NCBI GenBank assembly: GCA_946407725.1
Contig: CAMJPM010000003.1
Coordinates: 21,230-85,229 of the forward strand
Source of the DNA: an uncultured Lachnospiraceae bacterium
GTDB taxonomy: Bacteria > Bacillota > Clostridia > Lachnospirales > Lachnospiraceae
Direction of reading: 5' to 3'
DNA: 64,000 nucleotides
Shown here: positions 45,171-54,290 of the stretch, one piece after another
Numbering within the stretch: the first letter of the stretch is position 1
Layout: each line of letters opens with the position of its first letter
Position numbers and translations under genes: made by a program
Notes under the pieces: generated by a model
What the model saw: the letters and a program-made list of their open reading frames with translations, nothing else
What the model was told of the DNA's origin: nothing
Databases searched by the model: none

Positions 45171-46501
45171 TGCTTGAATCAGTACGCAATGCCTTTAAGA
45201 TTAAAGACATAAGAGACAGGATTTTGTATACACTTCTTATCCTGTTTCTTATAAGGCTTGGATGTCAGCTCCCTATACCGGGAGTGAACAGGGAATACTT
45301 TTCCCAGTGGTTTGCAAGCCTGACAGGTGATAATTTCGGTTTCTTCAATGCTTTTACAGGCGGTTCCTTTGAGAATATGTCAATTTTTGCATTGAATATA
45401 ACGCCATACATCACCTCGTCCATCATAATAGAGCTTTTAACCATAGCCATTCCCTATCTTGAAGAAAAGCAGAGGGACGGACAGGAGGGAAGAAAGGTTC
45501 TCATTTCCATAACCCGTTATGTGACCATCGGACTTTCACTTCTGGAATCGGCAGCAATGGCAATAGGCTTCTATAATCAGGGACTGATGGAAACAAACAT
45601 GAATCCGTGGCTTATCGGTATCATGATAGTTACGGGACTTACAGGCGGTTCGGCCCTCCTTATGTGGTTTGGAGAGCAGATAACGGAGAAGGGTGTCGGA
45701 AACGGTATTTCCATCGTTCTGACCATCAATATCATCTCCAGGCTTCCCCAGGACATGTCTTCACTTTGGGATATGTTCATCCGGACCAATGTTGTGGAAG
45801 GCAAGATACTTATCGCCATAGTAGCAGCCATTGTTATCCTGGCTGTAATCCTCGGAACTGTGGTTCTCACAGTACTCCTTAACGGGGCCGAGAGAAGGAT
45901 ACCCGTCCAGTACGCAAGGAAGGTTGCAGGACGTAAGATGGTGGGAGGCACCCAGAGCAGCATACCTCTTAAGGTCAATACCAGCGGTGTTATTCCCGTA
46001 ATCTTTGCCTCATCCATAATGCAGTTTCCTATCGTTATCTGCCAGCTCTTTGGTATTCAGGCAGGTGCGAACCTGGGAGGACAGATACTCCGGCTCTTAA
46101 ACTCCGGAAACTGGTGTAATCCGGCAGCTCCGGTATATTCCATAGGACTGCTGATTTATATTGTACTTGTTGTATTCTTTGCTTACTTTTATACGTCCAT
46201 CACATTTAACCCTCTTGAGGTTTCGGACAACTTAAAGAAGCAGGGCGGCTTTATTCCCGGAATACGTCCCGGAAAGCCGACAAATGACTATCTGACAAAC
46301 ATATTGAACTACATTATTTTCATCGGAGCCGTAGGCCTTGTGATCGTAGCGGTAATACCCATCTTCTTTAACGGGTTCTTCGGTGCTGATGTATCCTTCG
46401 GAGGAACATCACTGATCATTATCGTTGGTGTTATCCTTGAGACATTAAAACAGATAGAGTCCAGAATGCTTGTCAGAAGCTACAAGGGATTTTTAGTGTA
46501 A
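45170..46501 (+). CDS. secY: Protein translocase subunit SecY
   Basis: A 443-residue SecY, the ten-helix channel for protein export. LIRLGCQLPIPGVN in the first segment, FALNITPYITSSIIIELLT at the plug/helix-2 region, and KQGGFIPGIRPGKPT in the cytoplasmic loop are signatures. Its place after rplO is conserved. It overlaps rplO by one base. Confidence 0.97.
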   Translation: MLESVRNAFKIKDIRDRILYTLLILFLIRLGCQLPIPGVNREYFSQWFASLTGDNFGFFNAFTGGSFENMSIFALNITPYITSSIIIELLTIAIPYLEEKQRDGQEGRKVLISITRYVTIGLSLLESAAMAIGFYNQGLMETNMNPWLIGIMIVTGLTGGSALLMWFGEQITEKGVGNGISIVLTINIISRLPQDMSSLWDMFIRTNVVEGKILIAIVAAIVILAVILGTVVLTVLLNGAERRIPVQYARKVAGRKMVGGTQSSIPLKVNTSGVIPVIFASSIMQFPIVICQLFGIQAGANLGGQILRLLNSGNWCNPAAPVYSIGLLIYIVLVVFFAYFYTSITFNPLEVSDNLKKQGGFIPGIRPGKPTNDYLTNILNYIIFIGAVGLVIVAVIPIFFNGFFGADVSFGGTSLIIIVGVILETLKQIESRMLVRSYKGFLV

Positions 46502-46538
46502 TACAGGATGAACCGCACAAGCGGTGGGTGAGGTACAT

Positions 46539-47180
46539 ATGAAGATAATCATGCTTGGAGCGCCCGGAGCGGGCAAGGGAACACAGGCTAAAAGAATAGC
46601 CGAAAAATTCGGAATTCCCCATATTTCAACAGGGGATATCTTCCGCGCAAATATCAAAAACGGCACTGAGCTTGGAAAAGAGGCAAAGAAGTACATGGAT
46701 GAGGGACAGCTTGTTCCCGATGAACTTACGGTAAGGCTTCTTTTAGACAGGGTTAAGAATGACGACTGTGAGAAGGGATATGTTCTGGACGGATTTCCAA
46801 GGACCATCCCCCAGGCGGAGGTTCTTGACAGCGAGCTTTCAAAGCTTGGTGAAAAGGTGGATTATGCTGTAGATGTGGATGTTCCGGATGAAAACATAAT
46901 CAACAGAATGTCCGGAAGACGTGCCTGCTTAAAGTGCGGTGCGACCTATCATCTGGAGTATCTTAAGCCTGCAAAAGACGGTATCTGCGATAAATGCGGA
47001 TCAGAGCTGGTTCTTCGGGATGATGACAAGCCCGAAACTGTGAAGAAGCGCCTGACGGTGTATCATGAGCAGACACAGCCGCTTATCGATTATTATAACA
47101 ATAAGCAGATACTGCATTCCGTTGACGGAACCAAAGATCCTGATGATGTATTTAAGGCTATTGAAGCAATACTTAAGTAA
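46539..47180 (+). CDS. adk: Adenylate kinase (zinc-LID type)
   Basis: A 213-residue kinase interconverting ATP, ADP and AMP. P-loop [14 protein letters not shown]-site HISTGDIFR, and [10 protein letters not shown] are present. The LID has C-x2-C (CLKC) and C-x2-C (CDKC), a structural zinc site as in Gram-positive enzymes. ATG 46539 is the canonical start; 46524 would add five residues. infA follows after 8 nt; the map gene often found here in Firmicutes is absent. Confidence 0.97.
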   Translation: MKIIMLGAPGAGKGTQAKRIAEKFGIPHISTGDIFRANIKNGTELGKEAKKYMDEGQLVPDELTVRLLLDRVKNDDCEKGYVLDGFPRTIPQAEVLDSELSKLGEKVDYAVDVDVPDENIINRMSGRRACLKCGATYHLEYLKPAKDGICDKCGSELVLRDDDKPETVKKRLTVYHEQTQPLIDYYNNKQILHSVDGTKDPDDVFKAIEAILK

Positions 47181-47188
47181 GAGGAAGT

Positions 47189-47407
47189 ATGTCTAAAGCA
47201 GATGTAATTGAAATTGAAGGAAAAGTTGTGGAAAAGCTGCCAAATGCCATGTTCCAGGTGGAACTGGAAAACGGGCACCAGGTGCTGGCTCACATCAGCG
47301 GAAAGCTCAGGATGAATTTCATCCGGATCCTGCCCGGGGATAAGGTGACTATTGAAATGTCGCCCTACGATCTCTCCAAGGGAAGGATAATCTGGAGGGA
47401 TAAATAA
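47189..47407 (+). CDS. infA: Translation initiation factor IF-1
   Basis: A 72-residue IF-1, one OB fold that occupies the 30S A site in initiation. [21 protein letters not shown] and [17 protein letters not shown] are diagnostic; length is exact. GAGGAAG RBS. Confidence 0.97.
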   Translation: MSKADVIEIEGKVVEKLPNAMFQVELENGHQVLAHISGKLRMNFIRILPGDKVTIEMSPYDLSKGRIIWRDK

Positions 47408-47414
47408 AAAGTCC

Positions 47415-47444
47415 TTGCCAGAATCCGGTGAGCAGTGGTATAAT
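47415..47444 (+). promoter_or_regulatory. Internal promoter before rpmJ
   Basis: TTGCCA (47415-47420), 18-bp spacer, TATAAT (47439-47444), in the 80-nt infA-rpmJ gap. It would boost rpmJ-rpsM-rpsK-rpsD-rpoA-rplQ independently of the upstream operon. Confidence 0.7.
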
Positions 47445-47487
47445 ATCTGTCGGCTTTTTTCAGATGTTTAAGATTAAGGAGGATGTC

Positions 47488-47601
47488 ATGAAAGTCAGGT
47501 CATCTGTTAAACCTATGTGCGAAAAGTGCAAGGTAATTAAGAGAAAAGGAAAGATCCGGATTATCTGCGAAAATCCAAAACATAAGCAAGTGCAGGGTTA
47601 A
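47488..47601 (+). CDS. rpmJ: Ribosomal protein L36
   Basis: A 37-residue L36: [19 protein letters not shown] start, with zinc ligands C11, C14, C27 and H32 (CENPKHKQ). AAGGAGGATG precedes the ATG. Position between infA and rpsM is conserved. Confidence 0.96.
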   Translation: MKVRSSVKPMCEKCKVIKRKGKIRIICENPKHKQVQG

Positions 47602-47637
47602 TCCCTGACTAATATTGAAAGGAGGTTTGTACTCACA

Positions 47638-48006
47638 ATGGCTCGTATTGCTGGCGTTGATTTACCCAGAGAGAAGAGAATTGAGATAGGTCTTACCTAT
47701 ATTTACGGTATCGGCAGATCCAGTTCAAATGAGATTCTCGCTAAAGCAGGCGTCAATCCTGACACAAGAGTCAGGGATCTGAAAGAGGACGAGGTTTCAA
47801 AGATCCGTGATATCCTTGAAAAGGAATACACGATCGAAGGAGATCTCCGTCGTCAGGTAGCCATGGACATCAAGAGGCTTACAGAGATCGGATGCTACAG
47901 AGGTGTCCGTCACAGAAAGTCCCTTCCCTGCCGTGGTCAGAAGACAAAGACGAATGCAAGGACCTGTAAAGGCCCCAGGAGAACAGTTGCCAATAAGAAG
48001 AAGTAA
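47638..48006 (+). CDS. rpsM: Ribosomal protein S13
   Basis: A 122-residue S13 in the 30S head, contacting P-site tRNA and L5. [13 protein letters not shown] starts it; [24 protein letters not shown] is the C-terminal signature. GAAAGGAGG RBS. Confidence 0.97.
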   Translation: MARIAGVDLPREKRIEIGLTYIYGIGRSSSNEILAKAGVNPDTRVRDLKEDEVSKIRDILEKEYTIEGDLRRQVAMDIKRLTEIGCYRGVRHRKSLPCRGQKTKTNARTCKGPRRTVANKKK

Positions 48007-48063
48007 GATATTGGCGTTTTGTACCAGTTAACATGAAATTAGAGAAAGTAGGTTAGTTTTAAA

Positions 48064-48465
48064 ATGGCTAAACAGCAGTCTGGCGCCAAAAAGGTAACAA
48101 AGAGGCGCGTGAAAAAAAACGTTGAACACGGACAGGCACATATCCAGTCATCTTTCAATAACACTATCGTTACTTTGACAGATTCAGAGGGAAATGCTCT
48201 TTCATGGGCAAGTGCCGGTGGTCTTGGTTTCAGAGGTTCAAGGAAATCTACTCCGTATGCAGCCCAGGTTGCAGCAGAAACAGCTACAAAGGCAGCTCTC
48301 ATACATGGACTTAAATCAGTAGACGTTATGGTTAAGGGCCCCGGTTCAGGAAGGGAAGCGGCTATCCGTGCCCTGTCCGCAGCAGGACTTCAGATCACCA
48401 GTATTAAAGATGTAACTCCGGTGCCGCACAATGGTTGCCGTCCGCCGAAGAGAAGGAGAGTGTAA
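48064..48465 (+). CDS. rpsK: Ribosomal protein S11
   Basis: A 133-residue S11 near the E site. [19 protein letters not shown] and the end [17 protein letters not shown] are diagnostic. AGAAAGTAGG serves as RBS at some distance. rpsD starts 4 nt after the stop. Confidence 0.97.
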   Translation: MAKQQSGAKKVTKRRVKKNVEHGQAHIQSSFNNTIVTLTDSEGNALSWASAGGLGFRGSRKSTPYAAQVAAETATKAALIHGLKSVDVMVKGPGSGREAAIRALSAAGLQITSIKDVTPVPHNGCRPPKRRRV

Positions 48466-48469
48466 GCAT

Positions 48470-49063
48470 ATGGCAGTTAATAGAGTACCTGTTCTTAAGA
48501 GATGCAGATCTCTTGGTCTTGAGCCTGCATATTTAGGATACAGTAAGGAATCAAAGAGACAGCTTATCCGTTCCAGCCGTAAGGTAAGTGAGTACGGACT
48601 TCAGCTTCGTGAAAAGCAGAAGGCAAAATTCATATATGGCGTTCTTGAGAAGCCTTTCCGTAATTATTACAAGAAGGCCGACCGCATGAAGGGAATGACC
48701 GGTGAAAACCTGCTCGTTCTTTTAGAGCAGAGACTTGACAATGTGGTATTCCGCATGGGCTTTGCCCGCACAAGGCGTGAAGCAAGACAGATGGTGGATC
48801 ACAAGGCATTTTCCGTAAACGGAAAGACCATCAACATTCCTTCATTTTCGGTTAAACCCGGTGACGTGGTGGAAATAAGGGAAAAGGCAAGATCCTCACA
48901 GCATATAAAGGATATTCTTGAATTTACTGCAGACAGAACAGTTCCCGCATGGCTTTCGGTTGAGCATGAGAATTATAAGGGTACTGTAAGTGAGCTTCCT
49001 TCAAGGGATCAGATTGATGTTCCTGTTGATGAGCTTGCTATCGTCGAGCTCTATTCCAAGTAA
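48470..49063 (+). CDS. rpsD: Ribosomal protein S4
   Basis: A 197-residue S4, a primary 16S binder. The S4 RNA-binding domain has LDNVVFRMGFARTRREARQMV and VNGKTINIPSF. The Cys-free N-terminus VPVLKRCRSLGLEPAYLG retains one Cys only, so the zinc form is not indicated. ATG 48470 follows AAGGAGAG; the upstream frame at 48431 overlaps rpsK. Confidence 0.97.
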   Translation: MAVNRVPVLKRCRSLGLEPAYLGYSKESKRQLIRSSRKVSEYGLQLREKQKAKFIYGVLEKPFRNYYKKADRMKGMTGENLLVLLEQRLDNVVFRMGFARTRREARQMVDHKAFSVNGKTINIPSFSVKPGDVVEIREKARSSQHIKDILEFTADRTVPAWLSVEHENYKGTVSELPSRDQIDVPVDELAIVELYSK

Positions 49064-49083
49064 GGAGATAGGAGGGTAACTGT

Positions 49084-50049
49084 TTGTTAGAATTCGAAAA
49101 GCCGAAGATCGAGATAGTAGATCTTTCAAGTGACGGCAAATACGGCAAATTTGTTGTAGAGCCTCTGGAGCGCGGTTACGGTGTTACCCTGGGAAATTCA
49201 CTCCGCAGGATAATGCTTTCATCTCTTCCCGGCGCAGCAGTGAGCAGGGTAAAGATAGATGGGATCCTTCATGAATTTACTTCCATTCCCGGAGTAAAGG
49301 AGGATGTGACTGAGATCATCTTAAATATAAAGAATCTCTCCATAAAGAACAACAGTTCAACCGATGAGGCCAAAACGGCCTACATCGAGGCAGAGGGAGA
49401 GGGAGAGATCACGGCTGCAGATATACAGGTAGATCAGGATATTGAGATAATCAATAAGGACCAGCATATCGCCACAATAAGCGGCAGCAAGGATACAAAG
49501 CTGTATATCGAGCTTACAATTACCAAAGGAAGGGGATATGTGAGCTCAGATAAGAATAAGAGCGATGATATGCCTATCGGAGTTATCGCGGTGGATTCCA
49601 TCTATACTCCGGTTGAAAGGGTGAATTTAAGTGTTGAAAATACCCGTGTGGGACAGCAGACAGACTTTGATAAGCTGACACTTGATGTTTTCACGGATGG
49701 GACACTTACACCCCAGGAAGCGATTTCACTGGCCGCAAAGGTTCTTTCAGAGCATCTTTCATTATTTATCAATCTTTCAGATGTGGCAGGAACCACGGAC
49801 GTGATGGTTGAGCCTCCCAGTACCGAGACAAAGAAGGTTCTGGAGATGAACATTGATGAGCTTGAGCTTTCGGTAAGGTCTTATAACTGCCTGAAGAGAG
49901 CCGGCATCAACACGGTGGCTGAGCTTATCAACAGAACACCTGATGATATGATGAAGGTGCGTAATCTCGGACGTAAGTCCCTGGAAGAAGTTCTTGCAAA
50001 GTTAAATGAGCTGGGACTTAGGCTCAACGAAAGCGAGACAGCAGAGTAA
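49084..50049 (+). CDS. rpoA: RNA polymerase alpha subunit
   Basis: A 321-residue alpha. The N-terminal domain has [20 protein letters not shown] for dimerization; the C-terminal domain (~250-321) carries [15 protein letters not shown] and the DNA/UP-element-binding [13 protein letters not shown]. It begins with TTG after GGAGATAGGAGGG. rplQ follows after 60 nt. Confidence 0.97.
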   Translation: MLEFEKPKIEIVDLSSDGKYGKFVVEPLERGYGVTLGNSLRRIMLSSLPGAAVSRVKIDGILHEFTSIPGVKEDVTEIILNIKNLSIKNNSSTDEAKTAYIEAEGEGEITAADIQVDQDIEIINKDQHIATISGSKDTKLYIELTITKGRGYVSSDKNKSDDMPIGVIAVDSIYTPVERVNLSVENTRVGQQTDFDKLTLDVFTDGTLTPQEAISLAAKVLSEHLSLFINLSDVAGTTDVMVEPPSTETKKVLEMNIDELELSVRSYNCLKRAGINTVAELINRTPDDMMKVRNLGRKSLEEVLAKLNELGLRLNESETAE

Positions 50050-50109
50050 CATAAGCATTACAGGCCGGTCTGGTAATTCCAAAGGTTCAGCCGGCAGGAG
50101 AGGAAAGAC

Positions 50110-50709
50110 ATGAGCAAATACAGAAAACTCGGACGCACCTCATCCCAGAGGAAAGCGCTCCTTCGTAATCAGGTTACGGCTCTTATTCTTAACGGAAAGA
50201 TCCGCACCACATTAGCCAGAGCAGAAGAGGTCCAGAGCCTGGCGGAGAAGATGATCACCCTTGCAATTAAGGAAAAGGATAATTTTGAAAAGGTGACCAT
50301 AAAGGCAAAGGAGCCTGTAAGGGATAAGGACGGACACAGAGTAAAGCAGATAGTTGACAGGAATGATCGTGAAAAGGTTCTTTCAGAGAGCATCCGCGAT
50401 GAGAACGGAAAGCTTCTTAAGATCGAAAACGGTATGACTGTAACAAAGTATAATATCGTAGATAAGGAAATAAAGAAGGATCTGCCTTCAAGACTCCATG
50501 CCCGCAGAAAGATGCTTGAATTCCTTTATCCCGTTACAGAGAATCCCACGGGAAAGAAAAAGGACAGGAAGAGCGTTGATCTTCCCGCAAAGCTCTTTGA
50601 TGAGATCGCACCTAAATATGCAGATAGAAAGGGCGGTTATACCCGTATAGTAAAGATCGGACTCCGTAAGGGAGATAATGCGATGGAAGTCCTCCTTGAG
50701 CTTGTCTGA
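50110..50709 (+). CDS. rplQ: Ribosomal protein L17 with a large internal insertion
   Basis: A 199-residue L17; usual members have ~113-130. The core is split: residues ~1-55 ([22 protein letters not shown]) and ~120-199 ([29 protein letters not shown]) are normal. Residues ~58-120 form a charged, lysine-rich insert ([28 protein letters not shown]). The frame is intact and the operon spacing normal, so this is a genuine expanded protein. L17 sits by the exit tunnel, where the insert could protrude. Confidence 0.95.
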   Translation: MSKYRKLGRTSSQRKALLRNQVTALILNGKIRTTLARAEEVQSLAEKMITLAIKEKDNFEKVTIKAKEPVRDKDGHRVKQIVDRNDREKVLSESIRDENGKLLKIENGMTVTKYNIVDKEIKKDLPSRLHARRKMLEFLYPVTENPTGKKKDRKSVDLPAKLFDEIAPKYADRKGGYTRIVKIGLRKGDNAMEVLLELV

Positions 50710-50730
50710 TTTAAGAATTAACGTAATTTT

Positions 50731-50760
50731 AAGAGAGGCTTAAACGGCCTCTCTTTTTTT
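50731..50760 (+). terminator. Terminator of the ribosomal operon
   Basis: AAGAGAGGC (50731-50739) pairs perfectly with GCCTCTCTT (50747-50755) and is followed by TTTTT. It lies 22 nt after the rplQ stop. Confidence 0.95.
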
Positions 50761-50795
50761 CACAGGGAGCTGCTCTGTGGGATTAAAGGTGTACA

Positions 50796-52589
50796 ATGGG
50801 GATCGTAGAAGCAAAGGATCTGGTATTTGAATATATAAAAAGAGATGAGGAGGGTAATGCCGAAGGCGTTATCCGTGCTCTTGACGGTGTGAATTTAAGC
50901 ATTAAAAAGGGCAGTATCATTGCGATCCTGGGAGGAAACGGTTCCGGGAAATCCACTTTTGCAAAGCATATCAACGCCATTCTGTATCCCGGAGAGGGAA
51001 ATATCCTCGTGGACGGAAAGGATACCAGAAAACCGGAAAATCTCTGGAATATCAGGCAGGAAGCCGGTATGGTGTTCCAGAATCCCGATAACCAGATAAT
51101 CGGAAATGTGGTGGAAGAGGATGTGGGTTTCGGACCGGAAAACATGGGAGTTCCCACAAAAGAGATCTGGGAGAGGGTGAACGAGGCCTTAAAGGCTGTG
51201 GGAATGTATTCCTACAGAAAGCATTCACCCAACAAGCTTTCCGGGGGGCAGAAGCAGAGAGTTGCCATAGCCGGTGTCATGGCAATGCATCCCAAGTGCA
51301 TCATCATGGATGAGCCCACGGCAATGCTGGATCCGAAAGGGAGAAGGGAAGTCATCCGTCAGATGAGGGCATTAAATGACGTTGAGCGGATCACTGTGAT
51401 CCTGATTACCCATTACATGGAGGAGACCATATATGCGGATCAGATCTTTGTAATGGATAAGGGAAAGATAGCCATGCAGGGAAGCCCGAAGGAGATCTTT
51501 TCCAGAGTGGATGAATTGAGGAAGCTCCGTCTGGATGTACCCCAGTGCACCATTCTTGCCCATGAGCTGAACCAGGCGGGTTTCGGACTTCCCAGGGGGA
51601 TACTCACCAGGGAAGAATTTATACAGGAAATGGTGAAGTATTCAGGAGGGAGGTTTTACAGGGGCGGCCTTGAAAACGTGGATGACAGCAGGGATCCTCA
51701 TTCTTTCACCAGCCCGGGGCATATGACAGGGGATTTAAAAGAATCCCTGATCCTGGATCATGTGAGCTATACGTATGAAAAGGGTACCAGTGGTGAGATA
51801 AGGGCATTGAATGATATTTCCCTCCAGATAGGGAAGGGAGAATTCATAGGACTTATAGGCCACACCGGATCCGGAAAATCCACTCTTGTACAGCACTTAA
51901 ACGGGCTTCTGAAGCCTGTATCCGGTCATGTATATTTTAAGGGTGAGGATATTACCGCGAAAAAGTACGACAGAAGGATTCTCAGGTCAAAGGTGGGGCT
52001 TGTTTTTCAGTATCCCGAGCATCAGCTCTTTGAGGAAACGGTGTTTAAGGATGTCTGCTTCGGACCGAAGAACACCGGAAAATCCGATAAGGAGGCTGAG
52101 CTTGCAGCCTTTGAGGCATTGAGGGCTGTGCAGCTTCCGGAGGAGTATTATTACAGTTCACCCTTTGAGCTTTCCGGGGGACAGAAGAGGCGGGCTGCCA
52201 TTGCAGGCGTTCTTGCCATGAAGCCCGAAATTCTTGTGCTTGATGAGCCCACCGCCGGACTGGATCCCAGGGGAAGGGACGAGATACTGGATCTCATATC
52301 CGATCTTCATAAAAAGCAGGGTATCACCATAATCCTTGTTTCACACAGCATGGAGGATGTGGCAAATTATGTGTCCAGGATCCTTGTAATGGATAAGGGA
52401 CGCATTATAATGGACGGAGATACAAGGCATGTCTTCATGCGGTTTAAGGAGCTGGAAGAGATAGGACTTTCGGCACCCCTTGTGACTTATCTTATGAGGG
52501 ATCTCCGGGACAGGGGTTTTGATATAGACCCCTATGTAACAACAATAGATGCGGCAAAAAAAGAGATCTTAAGACTCTTTGACAATTAA
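50796..52589 (+). CDS. ecfA: Fused ECF transporter ATPase (EcfA1-EcfA2 in one chain)
   Basis: A 597-residue protein with two complete ABC ATPase domains. Domain one has Walker A GGNGSGKST (46-54), LSGGQKQRVAIAG and IIMDEPTAMLDP. Domain two begins near residue 315 and has GHTGSGKST (355-363), LSGGQKRRAAIAG and LVLDEPTAGLDP. In most Firmicutes these are two genes, ecfA1 and ecfA2, working as a heterodimer to power vitamin uptake with EcfT and S components. Here both are joined, with a ~40-residue linker. ecfT and truA follow in the standard order. Confidence 0.93.
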   Translation: MGIVEAKDLVFEYIKRDEEGNAEGVIRALDGVNLSIKKGSIIAILGGNGSGKSTFAKHINAILYPGEGNILVDGKDTRKPENLWNIRQEAGMVFQNPDNQIIGNVVEEDVGFGPENMGVPTKEIWERVNEALKAVGMYSYRKHSPNKLSGGQKQRVAIAGVMAMHPKCIIMDEPTAMLDPKGRREVIRQMRALNDVERITVILITHYMEETIYADQIFVMDKGKIAMQGSPKEIFSRVDELRKLRLDVPQCTILAHELNQAGFGLPRGILTREEFIQEMVKYSGGRFYRGGLENVDDSRDPHSFTSPGHMTGDLKESLILDHVSYTYEKGTSGEIRALNDISLQIGKGEFIGLIGHTGSGKSTLVQHLNGLLKPVSGHVYFKGEDITAKKYDRRILRSKVGLVFQYPEHQLFEETVFKDVCFGPKNTGKSDKEAELAAFEALRAVQLPEEYYYSSPFELSGGQKRRAAIAGVLAMKPEILVLDEPTAGLDPRGRDEILDLISDLHKKQGITIILVSHSMEDVANYVSRILVMDKGRIIMDGDTRHVFMRFKELEEIGLSAPLVTYLMRDLRDRGFDIDPYVTTIDAAKKEILRLFDN

Positions 52590-52650
52590 AGGGAGGGTGT
52601 GACCGTTTGGAAACCGGAGGGTGACAGACGGTTACAGGTATATATAAACA

Positions 52651-53457
52651 ATGCTTCGTGAAATCACTCTGGGCCAGTATTATGATGCGGATTCCGTAAT
52701 ACACAAGCTGGATCCCAGAACAAAGCTTGCGGGTACGTTTGTATTCATCATATCACTGTTTCTTTTCAGGAGTGCGTCGGTAACGCTGGTTGCCACGTTT
52801 TTCCTGATACTTTTAGTGTCCCTTTCAAGGGTTCCCTTCAGTTACATGATAAGAGGCATGAAGGGCATTTTTCTTATCCTGATGATTACAGTGGTATTTA
52901 ACCTCTTTCTGACACCGGGTATTCCCCTTGTTTCCTTCTGGAAATTCACCATTACGGATGAGGGCCTGAAAATAGCGGTATTTACTGCTATCCGGCTTGT
53001 ATATCTGATCATAGGCTCTTCGGTGCTCACACTTACCACGACTCCCAATAACCTGACGGACGGACTGGAAGCCCTGATGTCTCCCTTAAAGCTTTTCAAG
53101 GTTCCTGTTCATGAGGTGGCCATGATGATGACCATTGCCTTAAGGTTTATTCCCATACTTATGGAGGAGACAGACAAAATTATGAAAGCACAGGAGGCCA
53201 GGGGAGCCGATTTTGAAAGCGGTAATATAATTGAGAGAGCAAAGGCTTTGGTTCCCATACTGGTTCCCCTCTTTGTATCGGCCTTCAGAAGGGCAAATGA
53301 CCTGGCGCTGGCAATGGAAGCCAGGTGCTACCGCGGAGGAGAGGGCAGGACAAAGATGAAGCCGCTGGTCTATAAGGGAAGGGATTATACGGCATACGGA
53401 GTGATGCTTATATATATCATCCTGATCTTTGCAGCCGGGATAATAATTAAGTTATGA
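52651..53457 (+). CDS. ecfT: ECF transporter transmembrane protein EcfT
   Basis: A 268-residue membrane coupling protein. Five or six helices and the cytoplasmic coupling motifs EARGADFE and EARCYRGGEGR (A-R-G/A-R-C-Y pattern) are visible. It links the fused ATPase to substrate-binding S proteins encoded elsewhere. The stop overlaps the truA start (ATGA). Confidence 0.94.
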   Translation: MLREITLGQYYDADSVIHKLDPRTKLAGTFVFIISLFLFRSASVTLVATFFLILLVSLSRVPFSYMIRGMKGIFLILMITVVFNLFLTPGIPLVSFWKFTITDEGLKIAVFTAIRLVYLIIGSSVLTLTTTPNNLTDGLEALMSPLKLFKVPVHEVAMMMTIALRFIPILMEETDKIMKAQEARGADFESGNIIERAKALVPILVPLFVSAFRRANDLALAMEARCYRGGEGRTKMKPLVYKGRDYTAYGVMLIYIILIFAAGIIIKL

Positions 53458-54191
53458 GAAGGATACTGATAAAAACAGCTTATGACGGCACTGATTATCA
53501 TGGCTGGCAGGAGGCGGAGAACGGGGAGACCATTGCAGGAAATATTAACCGGGCACTGCATGAGCTCACCGGTGAAGATATTGAAGTCATGGGAGCCAGC
53601 AGAACAGACGCAGGTGTTCATGCAAAAGGGAATCTGGCTGTTTTTGATACAGAGTCCACTGTTCCCGCTGATAGGTTTTCATACGCTCTTAATACGCATC
53701 TCCCTCCGGATATCAGGATACTTTCATCTAAAGAGACTGACCCTCATTTCCATTTCAGGAACGTAAAGACTGAGAAGACCTACCGGTACAGGATTGTGAG
53801 AGGCGTATTCCCGGATCCCCTAAGGATAAGGTACAGCGCCCACTGCTCCTTTGATCTCGATACAAAAAAAATGGATGATGCTGCAAAGTATCTTGTGGGA
53901 GAGCATGATTTCAGATCCTTCTGCTGCGTTCATACGGATGTGAAAACCACAGTGAGGCATATCACCTTATGTGAGGTCGGGGAAACAGGGGATGAGATAG
54001 TGTTTACAGTTAAGGGTTATGGTTTTCTATACAATATGGTGAGGATAATCACAGGAACCCTTATGGAGGTGGGAAGGGGGAAAAGATCCCCTGAGGATAT
54101 TGCAGGAATTCTTGCGGGAAGAGACCGGAGACTTGCAGGACCCACAGCGCCGCCGGAGGGACTGACCCTGATGGATATCAGGTTTTTGTGA
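53454..54191 (+). CDS. truA: tRNA pseudouridine synthase TruA
   Basis: A 245-residue enzyme making pseudouridine at tRNA positions 38-40. The catalytic Asp is in GASRTDAGVHAKG (~residue 53). YDGTDYHGWQ at the start and GFLYNMVRIITGTL late are hallmarks. It is coupled to ecfT by a 4-nt overlap. Confidence 0.96.
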   Translation: MRRILIKTAYDGTDYHGWQEAENGETIAGNINRALHELTGEDIEVMGASRTDAGVHAKGNLAVFDTESTVPADRFSYALNTHLPPDIRILSSKETDPHFHFRNVKTEKTYRYRIVRGVFPDPLRIRYSAHCSFDLDTKKMDDAAKYLVGEHDFRSFCCVHTDVKTTVRHITLCEVGETGDEIVFTVKGYGFLYNMVRIITGTLMEVGRGKRSPEDIAGILAGRDRRLAGPTAPPEGLTLMDIRFL

Positions 54192-54290
54192 AGGTGCGGT
54201 GTGGGGTCTGAACAGTAACATTACTTTAGAAGTTTCTGATTGACGTATGGTATTTGTGCACGTTGTCGACTGACAGGCAGGATACATAAG

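Noticed and set aside
46502..47188. Missing map gene as a sign of assembly error
   Set aside because: Spacing around adk and infA is normal and both genes are complete; loss or relocation of map is a simpler reading.
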